Source: Hormiphora californensis | Taxonomy: Eukaryota; Ctenophora; Tentaculata; Cydippida; Pleurobrachiidae | Assembly: GCA_020137815.1 (NCBI GenBank) | Contig: CM035350.1 | Location: 8,253,545 to 8,317,544 of the forward strand | DNA: 64,000 nucleotides | Direction: 5' to 3' | Shown: positions 56,341 to 64,000 of the stretch, piece after piece | How the letters are laid out: each line of letters begins with the position of its first letter | Numbering within the stretch: position 1 is the first letter of the stretch | Translations under genes and position numbers: made by a program | Notes under the pieces: generated by a model | What the model was told of the DNA's origin: nothing | Seen by the model: only the letters and a program-made list of their open reading frames with translations | Database searches by the model: none

Positions 56341-57722
56341 CCTGCATGAAAATACCGGGGATTTTAACACAACACTCTCTCCAATGCGCTTCCCTTGCAA
56401 GTTAGCTTCTAGAAAAGCAATAGTTTTTCCGACCTCGTGGTATTATACAGCAAATCTACCCCCGCCCTACCAAAATATTCATTACGTAACACACACTGAC
56501 ACACCAAAATAGTAGCTACAGGAAAGGGATACAGAAGCGAAGAAAAGGACAGAAGAATGAGAGAGATCGAAATAGAGAGATTGAAGAATAGAAAGAGCAT
56601 TTCTACAATTAATTGTTGCCGATTATTCCATTATTAGAAGATCCCATTGTTACCAGAAGTTACCAGAAGTTACCAGAAGTTAGCAATTCCCAATCCTAGA
56701 ATAATGGAGCATATTATAGGATGTAACTGACAACGCCTGCTTGATCCATCTACCTCTCACCAACGTCCAATCTTTCATTAACCTTTCACATCCTCTCCCT
56801 CTCTCTTTCTCTCTGGTTTTCTCTCTCTCTATCTATCAGTATTCCTCTCTCTTGATAATAGCTGCAGACTCAACATGCATATACAGACAATCCCCTCCTA
56901 ACTAAGCCCCCTCTTGCCTCTAACCCTCAATCATCTCTCCCTTTTCACATTCTCTCCCTCTCTCTCCCTTTTCACATTCTCTCCCTCTCTCTCCCTTTTC
57001 AATTTTCAGGGATCCCTTGCATGGTAGCCCAGCTCCAGCGACCCACACACATCCACTCTCACACACAGATTGACATGCAATGTACGTATGTTCAACAACC
57101 ACGAAAGACAAACAGCAAGTGCACAACAAGCCGTCGAATCGGGGGGCAGGTACTAAACAAACTGTCATACACTGCAGCACTCACAAACATGCCCTCATAC
57201 ATATATTACAGACCATTGCGGGTGAATAAACATAGCCTGACCGCTATAAAAAGCAGTTTAAGCCGCTAAAGTTTATAACCAATAAACCCTTGCTTTATTT
57301 TAAGTATGTATGAACCGCTCCGGCAGTCGGGTTTTTATACCATATAATACCACCCTACCCCCTGAATCGCACGTTGGGAGTCGACCCGCAACATACAATC
57401 CCGGGTTTATTGAGTACATTGATGTGTGGGAGGAAGATGGTCGGGATGATAAACAATCAGAAAATGGCCCACAATACCATGGTTATTATAGAAACAGAAG
57501 CACAGACAGAGAGAGAGAGAGGTTGGGCCAGAAACATAGATGATAGAGAGATGTTGGGCCAGAAACATAGAGAGAGAGAGAGATAGAGAGATTTAGTTGT
57601 CACTTGTCACCCGTTAGAGAGATTGAGACTGCAAAATCCATTGTTTGTACAACAGCTTGTCACGTATTGCTGCAGTTGCTTCTCCCATTGCTGTCTGCCA
57701 AGTCTCTCTCTCTCTAGATTTA
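56341..57722. other. Intergenic, simple repeats
   Basis: Contains a short GTTACCAGAA tandem (about 56649-56681), a tandem CTCTCCCTTTTCACATT motif (56934-57000) and GA-rich sequence near 57510-57590. No exon supported. Confidence 0.6.
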
Positions 57723-59121
57723 TCGTAAGTTGGGGTAACTTTGTACCACTTTTTAGCATTCTCCTAAAATAACTCCTTGCCAGAACCACACTCGAAAATT
57801 TTTGAACCAAATAATCCCGTTCCAGACCTAGTACACCAGATATAACTAGTGAAATTTTTGGTCCCCTCTCATTTAATTACATTAATTAACGTGTATTTTA
57901 GTGTAAGTGGGGTTTTAGGGCATGGGGTAACTTTGGAATGAGGGTGGGGTAACTTTGGACACCCGTCCAAAGTTACCCCACGATAGTAATATTGGAACAA
58001 ACATAAATCCGAACATTTTGCAATGATAAATAAATGAACCTAAAATGTTTAAATGGGGTTTAAATGTGTCAATGAATTAAAAAAGAACAATAGGGTTAGC
58101 CAAACGCCCCATGATTTTAAAAAATCAACTTTTTCGGGTGTGAGGAATGATGAAACTAGCCACCAAATAAAATTTGAGCTCAATCGGACTTGATTTAGAG
58201 GTTGCCACATCCGACCTGAAACCCATCAAACTTCAGTAATTTGGGGTCCCTCATCCATCCTGTAGTTTGGTAGATGGTATTGGCCCTCTAGCCTCTAGGC
58301 GAGTGTGTTAGTTCTTTTTTGCTGAATTGGTTAGCCAGGAAGTGGTCTACTTATGGGTAGTGGCTAAATAAAGGAGTTTTGGTACCTGTGCTCCTGCATA
58401 GATTGTCTACAAGAACTAGAACACTCGCCTAGAGATCCAATACCATATAACAAGCTACAGGATGGATGAGGAACCCCAAATTATTGAAGTTTGATGGGTT
58501 TCAGGCCGGATTTCTGTGATTTAGCTCCATAAAATAGTCCAAATCCTAGTTTTTTTCACTAACATATCAAATAGATGGATGGAAATGGGCGTGGAGTGTG
58601 CTGAATCTTGGTTTTATGGCCCTAAACAATTCAGAGAGGGTCTAAGGCAAATATACAGACATCAAAAGTTGAAAACCTATAGTGTGGGGTAACTTTGGCA
58701 CCCCGTCCAAAGTTACCCCAAAATTCAAAAAATGGTGGGGTAACATTAGCCACCCCTATTAGTCTCAATTAAAGTAATTGATCGGGTTTGAAAAATGGTG
58801 CCCCGAATTATTTGATCGAAACCCTTCCACTCTATGGAGCAAACTTGATTCGGTCATTAGCCCGGTCAAATCTATGGTACCCATTTTGATTTGAACATTT
58901 TTAGCGATTTTGACATCAATTATGTTTGCCCCTAATTAGGAGCTAATTAGCATAGAATTGAAAAAAATAATTGTACTGTTAGTTAGACATTTGTGGGTCA
59001 ATTACTTATACACCCAAAAATTATGCCAAATCTGTCGTTATCTGTTGGTAATTTTGGACTAAAGCCAAATTTTGAAAGTGTCCAAAGTTACCCTGCAAAA
59101 CAAAGTTACCCCAGATTACGG
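57723..59121. mobile_element. 1.4-kb TA-flanked foldback element
   Basis: Ends TCGTAAGTTGGGGTAACTTTG and its diverged inverse CAAAGTTACCCCAGATTACGG are flanked by TA (57721-57722, 59122-59123). The terminal word GGGGTAACTTTGG occurs again inside as two compact palindromes near 57945-57979 and 58686-58720. The middle holds a foldback of about 100-bp arms (about 58205-58310 versus 58425-58515). No transposase. Structurally like the element at 26857-27619: TA target, GGTAA-type ends, repeated terminal word. Confidence 0.75.
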
Positions 59122-59532
59122 TACTTGATTAGGTTGCAAATTAGACAGTTTGCGGTATTGAAAACTCATGTTTCCTCATTAGAAGATTGTACACATGTCA
59201 AAACAATCACAAACATAGAAACAGCTTCAAGTGACTGCTACATGGTTACACCATCACTCCAGACTCTCTCTCACTATAATATCTTTGAAAACAAAAATAA
59301 ATAATCAACAAATAAGAAATTAAATAACTTATTTCTCTGTATTTTTCAAGCGTTTGAGTACCCTTTTTAACCAACTGAATAATTCACTCAAATAAGTCAC
59401 ACAGTTAAATGTTAAACCTCTTTATCGCAACATTTCAACGTCTCTTTCTTCTCACAAACATCCCCAGTCCGAAACCATGACACTGTCAAGATGATGAACT
59501 TTTTATCAGTCTGTCACAAAGTTCAGCCCCCG

Positions 59533-61196
59533 CTAAGATATGGATTTCAGAGTTGCCCTGATGTTTGCCACCGAGGAGGATAGTTTGAGGCCCCGATGAA
59601 TGACAGATCCCTTTCTGATGGGCGTGGAGCCAGCCCGCTGGTGGATCTTCCTAAACTGCAGGAGATACGAGAGAGGTTTTCCCAGGGCTTCATGCTCAAT
59701 AAGGGTGGTTATCTGAGAGAGCTCGTCAGATGTCTTGGCAGCACTCCAATACTTCCCAAACTTGTACCTGTGTGTGGATTATATATTTATTGATATGTGT
59801 TATATTATATTGTATGGGAATAACATACTACTCTGCAGCAGCACTGATAAGATAGCAGTGTCTCGTGTTTTTGTCTAAATCTATACAGCTCCAGTCACAG
59901 CATTACTACTCAAAGTCAAATATCGTCTATATCCGGCCCCCTCTCTCTCTCTCTCTTTATCCCTCTCTCTGTCTTTTGACTTTCTTGTTTTTACCATATC
60001 GAACAGTACAGGTCCATGACAATGTATATGAGTTGTTTCTGACGGATAAATTGTCTGTTGAGAGACTCCTTTCGTACCAACTTGACAACAATCTTGGAAA
60101 AGGTCAAACCAAGTAATGCGAAGGGAAATCCTTTAGTAGAATTGGTTGACGAGTGAAATACTGAAACAAAAAGGGACTTATAAGGAAGTTTTTAGGAGGT
60201 TAATAATAGTCAGTTGTCAAGCAGGGGGGTCTCGAAAGTTAAAAATAGACTGAGTTGAACATACCTTCTTCAGCAAGTCCACGATACTGGGTAATGAAGT
60301 ACAGCAGACAAATTGCCCCAATCATTTTGGGTGAGGTGAGATCGATTGATGGGTCAGTGTGGTTAAATCCTACATCAATCCAATGTGCTCCGAGGGCAGG
60401 GCAGGTGAGAGGGCCGCCCATCAGCCGAGAATAGATGGATTGGAGGATTAGCAGGTGGATCGGTTCTGATCTTTCGTACCTAACCGAGGGAGTAAATTAC
60501 AATAGCTATCTACTGTGTGGCTATTATAATGAGTTTCATATATGTGATAAAATCCTGGCCACGCCACTATATTTTATTGGGTTGAACTATTTTGGGTGGG
60601 AAAATAAAACACGATTTATATAACATCACGCACACCCAGGGATCCCACACAGCAGTTGCTACAGCTAAGGGACCCCTATGCAGCTAAGGGACCCCTAGAA
60701 TATATAGGACCCCTAGACCCCTAGAATGTACAAATTATGATATATCGTTAAAAATATGTACTTACTTTGTTTCTGCCATCATAAGAAAGATATCTTTTTC
60801 ATTTTGCAGGGAACTAGGTAATTTTGGATGAGGCGAGAATATCCCCAGAATCTTGGTATTGCCCGATTTTGCATTCTGCTCATCCAGGAACTTCATCATT
60901 TTGACGGGGTCCTGGTTCTGGAAATGTGAGAGAACCTCTGTGAACTCTATGTAGCTCTCTGATTTCATTGAGGGTTTCCGTTTCTCGCACCGTGCTGAGC
61001 TACCTCTCCGTTGGTAGGGTTCGTCCAGTGTTTCCGAGTCAAATGAAGCACTAAAATCCAGGTGGTCATGTGATGGTTTGCTTGGTTTCGCTGAGCAACT
61101 GTATGATCGCGTGGGGAAAGCAGAGAGATCGAAGGAATCATCGAACACATCCGAATCCTCACTGACATTTGGGCTGGAGGATCTTGCTCGAATCAT
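59533..61196 (-). CDS. ELMO-domain protein (ELMOD type), 348 aa, four exons
   Basis: Exons 61196-60766, 60479-60265, 60160-59995 and 59767-59533 join in phase with GT-AG sites (1047 nt). The first about 145 residues are Ser-rich and probably disordered. The ELMO domain follows: LLILQSIYSRLMGG, ALGAHWIDVGFNHTDPSIDL, KMIGAICLLYFITQYRGLAEE, then FPFALLGLTFSKIVVKLV, which match the family's W-x-D-x-GF and PFA landmarks. By family knowledge ELMOD proteins act as GTPase-activating proteins for Arf-like GTPases. The usual catalytic Arg of ELMODs (in a W-x-x-x-GFQ-x-x-DP-x-TDFRG context) appears changed: here the stretch reads DPSIDLTSPKM, without the DFRG Arg. GAP activity is therefore doubtful. Closest in style to ELMOD3, uncertain. 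The ATG at 61196 was chosen; the frame stays open to 61265 in repeat sequence. Confidence 0.82.
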
Positions 61197-61248
61197 GTTT
61201 CTAGGATAGTTATTGTTGCATATGATCAACTTGAGCTTGATATTGGCA

Positions 61249-62740
61249 AACGCAGCGCTTTTCAAAGCGCTTTTGTAAATGTAAATGTAAATGTAATATA
61301 ATCATTTATATATACCACTTTATAGTGTAAAATAATGGAGCACGCACCAACAGCCTACGCTTGACATACTCTCTCACTTTCAAAAGTGGTACAGATACAA
61401 ACACGAGCATAACAAAACACGAACATACAAACACGAACATAAACACGAACATACAAAACACGAACATACAAAACACGAACATATACCACGAACATTCAAA
61501 ACACGATCATAACAGTTACTAGAACATCGGGACAAATAAATAGACCAACAAATCAACCCACCGACAAATAAATAGACTTGTTTTGTTCAAACCGGGGCGC
61601 GGGGAGGGAGGGTCGAACAAGGCAAAAATAGACCAACTAATCAACCCACCGACAGACCACCAAAGTCAAACAAACTGTACAAATAATGCAAACAATAAAT
61701 AAATAAATTAGCTGTCCTTCAAACATGCAGTCCTTGAGAGTGTGTATTTCGATACAGAGTTTGTTTCGGTTGATATTATTGTCTGGACATACAAGGCATA
61801 GTTTTTTTATCGAGAAAAACGTTTAAAAACGGAGTGTATGGTCTTCACTCTTCTTTCTTCGGCCTCTCTCAGCCAGTCTGCAACCTCATCTACTCAACTC
61901 TACACAAACTCGAAAGGCCAAGATACGTTTAAACAAAAATACACACAAAGAATCTAAAATACTCTGTCAAAGCTTAATATTGAAAATAGAAAGAATCGGC
62001 TCAACCGACGGTTGACAACCGTTACTCGATAGCCGATAGGCGATAACGTTACCGCTCGGCCTTGGCAACGCTGCTGGCAGCGCGGGATAAGGCAGCGCTT
62101 TTCAACGCTCGGCCTTGAATTTGGAAAAGAAGAGATGTAATGAAAACAGAAATCGAGCTGATTTGAGAATTTTTTTGAGAGTCTGATTTGAGAAATAGCA
62201 AGTGGCCGAGGCGCGGCATCTTGCTCGTGTATTTATTCGCGCGTTACATTATTATGTTCGCAAAAGGCAAGCTTCCCCTCGTCCGACCCGAAGTTGGAAT
62301 CATATGGGTTTAGTTTGTCGAACCGGCAAGTTGCTAACATGTTTCAAATCTTCACTACTTCTCAAATGATCCCATACTTTCAGTCTAATCCCAAAATCCT
62401 ATTAAAAATAGAGACAAAAATAACGGCACCAAACTGTGAAATGCCCTTGCATTAGTGCGAGTAGAATAAAATCAATTTTCTATCTAAAGGCCGAGTTTAT
62501 AGCAAGAAAGGACTATTTTACAACGAATTCTCTGGTTAGTATGGTAACCAACTCCGTTGTCATGGTAAATCAATCGAACTCTATCGAGTTCTATCGCCAG
62601 CAACTGGATGAAAATTTATCCATTTCATTATGCACAATGCACAGGCTTTGGTTACGAAGTTACCCCTTGCCAGCGTGTGCACGCGAAGGTCGCCCGGCGA
62701 CAGAGTGTGAGGTGTCTTCGATACCAAGCACAGGCTTGTG
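61249..62740. repeat. Dispersed repeats upstream of the ELMO-domain gene
   Basis: Contains inverted copies of segments seen at 40099-40128 (GCGCTGCCTTATCCCGCGC, here 62080-62108), 40891-40967 (here 61295-61364) and 46980-47095 (here 62646-62735). Also a tandem ACACGAACATA series at about 61410-61500. No coding exon supported. Confidence 0.6.
61295..61364 (-). promoter_or_regulatory. Repeated upstream module with TATA-like core (copy 2)
   Basis: Inverted copy of 40891-40967. Read toward the ELMO-domain gene it gives GGCTGTTGGTGCGTGCTCC, then ACACTATAAAGTGG. It is about 100-170 bp upstream of the ATG at 61196. Confidence 0.55.
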
Positions 62741-62869
62741 TAACAAAAAGGGGCGTTTTTATAGCTTATTGTTCATCATAACCTGAAATAAATAATTTTC
62801 ATTACTTTCACAAAGGCTCAAAGTTTGAATATCAAATTTGCCAAAATTGTGCAGGGGCCACCCCAAAAT

Positions 62870-63620
62870 TAATCTCTAAGTAATTAATTAATTAATTTTG
62901 ACTATTCCCACTTTCTGTAGATTATATTATATGTTTTATGCATGAAGAACATTCCTAGAAAGTTTCAAGTCGATATTTTAAGCAGAACGGAAAATATAAT
63001 TTAGTGCATGGGCAAACAAAATGGTGCAAGGGCACATGTTCAGGGGAAATTTGCACAAATTGTGCAAGGGCAAATTTTAATTAATTTGCCTATAATTAAT
63101 TACCTAATTGATATATTAATCATACGGCTCTTCTAGTACTCGTAGTTATGCTACTAGAACATGCATAGAAAGTTTCGTGTCAAAATATTAAACGGTGTGG
63201 ACACAGTTCGATCATAAAATTGGTGCAAGGGCTGCCCTTGCACCATTTGCCCTTGCACATTGCCTGCCCTTGCACCAAATTCCATTTTTTGCACGGCTCT
63301 AACTAACTAATTAATTAATTTTGACTATTCCCACTTTTCGAACATCATCTTTTATGATTGAAGAACATTCCTACAAAGTTTCAAGTTGATATTTTAAGCA
63401 GAACGGAAAATAGAATTTGGTGCAAGGGCGCGGTGCAAGGGACAGAACACGCAATGTGCAAGGGCACGGTGCCCTTGCACCATTTTTAATTACCTATAAT
63501 TAATTAATTAATTAAAAATTCAAAAATCCGCCAACGTCATGACACAAAGGAATACTACAAGAACATGCCTACAAAATTTCAAGTCGATATCTCAAACGGT
63601 GTGGCCACAATCGTTGACAT
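62870..63620. repeat. About 420-bp tandem repeat rich in GTGCAAGGGC
   Basis: A block starting TTAATTAATTTTGACTATTC and containing AAGAACATTCCTA.AAAGTTTCAAGT and TTTTAAGCAGAACGGAAAAT occurs near 62888 and again near 63309. Interleaved related segments (AGAACATGC.TA.AAA.TTTC and AACGGTGTGG) occur near 63160 and 63560. GTGCAAGGGC and its inverse GCCCTTGCAC recur throughout, so parts can fold back. Confidence 0.75.
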
Positions 63621-64000
63621 GTTTTTTGCCCCCCCCCCCCCCCCCCAAAAAAAAGACCTTTCTTTGTTCTTAATAGGGCCGGCATTTTTGGGTTTTTGTG
63701 CAAGGGCAAAAATTTTTTTTTCTTTTTTTCGTTTTTTGCTGTTTTCTTCGGGTCGGAGGTGCCTGCCGGCACCTAAATGAACAATAGCGCTGCCGCATTA
63801 GCTCTTTCTCGCGCGCGCGCATTCGTTTTTTTCAATTGAAAATCCGCTCATTTTTCACTTTTTTGTCGATATTTTCACTTTTTAGCAAGTTTTCTCATTG
63901 TCTTCTCTTCTCTTGTCCAAAAAGTGGGTCCTGGACCCACTGGACTCAGCCTAGCTCCGCCACTGCGACTTTCAAACGCTCAATTAAAGCATTCAATGGC
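63621..64000. other. Window end, repeat-like
   Basis: Poly-C and poly-A runs, then a (CG)n-containing stretch. No gene seen. Confidence 0.5.

Noticed and set aside
55390-56400. 336-codon minus-strand frame rich in Ser/Pro/Phe/Leu, with overlapping Lys/Arg/Glu/Gly-rich frames on the plus strand
   Set aside because: Lies wholly in homopolymer-inflated damaged sequence; composition reflects GA/G runs, no splice or domain support.

Overview
This is eukaryotic, animal (metazoan) nuclear DNA. Genes are split by short GT-AG introns with pyrimidine-rich acceptors. The families present are animal-type: ankyrin-repeat TRP channels, a CaRF-like (ALS2CR8) factor, a kinesin-3 of KIF28/KLP-6 type, a Rab GTPase, an ELMO-domain protein and a probable amidated-peptide prohormone. 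There are no operons, Shine-Dalgarno sites or CRISPR arrays. The sequence is studded with long (GA)n/(CT)n tracts and young transposons. I cannot name the species; a non-vertebrate animal fits best. All exon chains were assembled by hand from open frames, splice dinucleotides and phase arithmetic, so single boundaries could be off by a base.

Layout. 0-4.1 kb: CaRF-like gene, minus strand, 8 exons. 4.1-11.8 kb: gene-poor, microsatellites and small repeats. 11.8-21.2 kb: two tandem paralogous TRP channel genes, both minus (736 and 722 codons). 22.5-23.5 kb: 4-exon plus-strand gene for a 76-residue secreted precursor predicted to yield pQFFDPNSFGV-amide. 25.4-33.3 kb: plus-strand gene of unknown function. 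Its 6.9-kb intron holds an RTE-type LINE, split by a 2.7-kb long-inverted-repeat element, which itself holds a 0.76-kb TA-flanked element. 33.4-33.9 kb: 75-residue secreted protein (minus) with a TATA box. 34.15-39.41 kb: apparently intact Ty1/copia retrotransposon. 39.4-40.75 kb: probable Helitron remnant.

41.35-44.26 kb: intronless kinesin-3 ending in a CaaX-like box. 45.5-46.9 kb: 6-exon gene for an unrecognised 229-residue basic protein. 47.96-53.8 kb: Rab-type GTPase (minus), with a 1.4-kb foldback element and a 131-bp hairpin in one intron and one exon lost in damaged sequence. 51.66-53.1 and 55.0-56.3 kb read like failed consensus; the start of the second block is a homopolymer-distorted copy of clean sequence at about 54.06-54.4 kb, which points to assembly error. 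57.7-59.1 kb: TA-flanked foldback element. 59.5-61.2 kb: ELMO-domain gene (minus, 348 residues). 61.2-64 kb: dispersed and tandem repeats.

The genes form no single pathway. KIF28-type kinesin, Rab, ELMO-domain and TRP proteins are all compatible with ciliary or sensory cell biology, but that is only inference. The best candidates for undescribed biology are the prohormone, the TATA-containing module shared upstream of the kinesin and ELMO-domain genes, the CaaX kinesin, and the tandemly duplicated splice donor in the second TRP gene.
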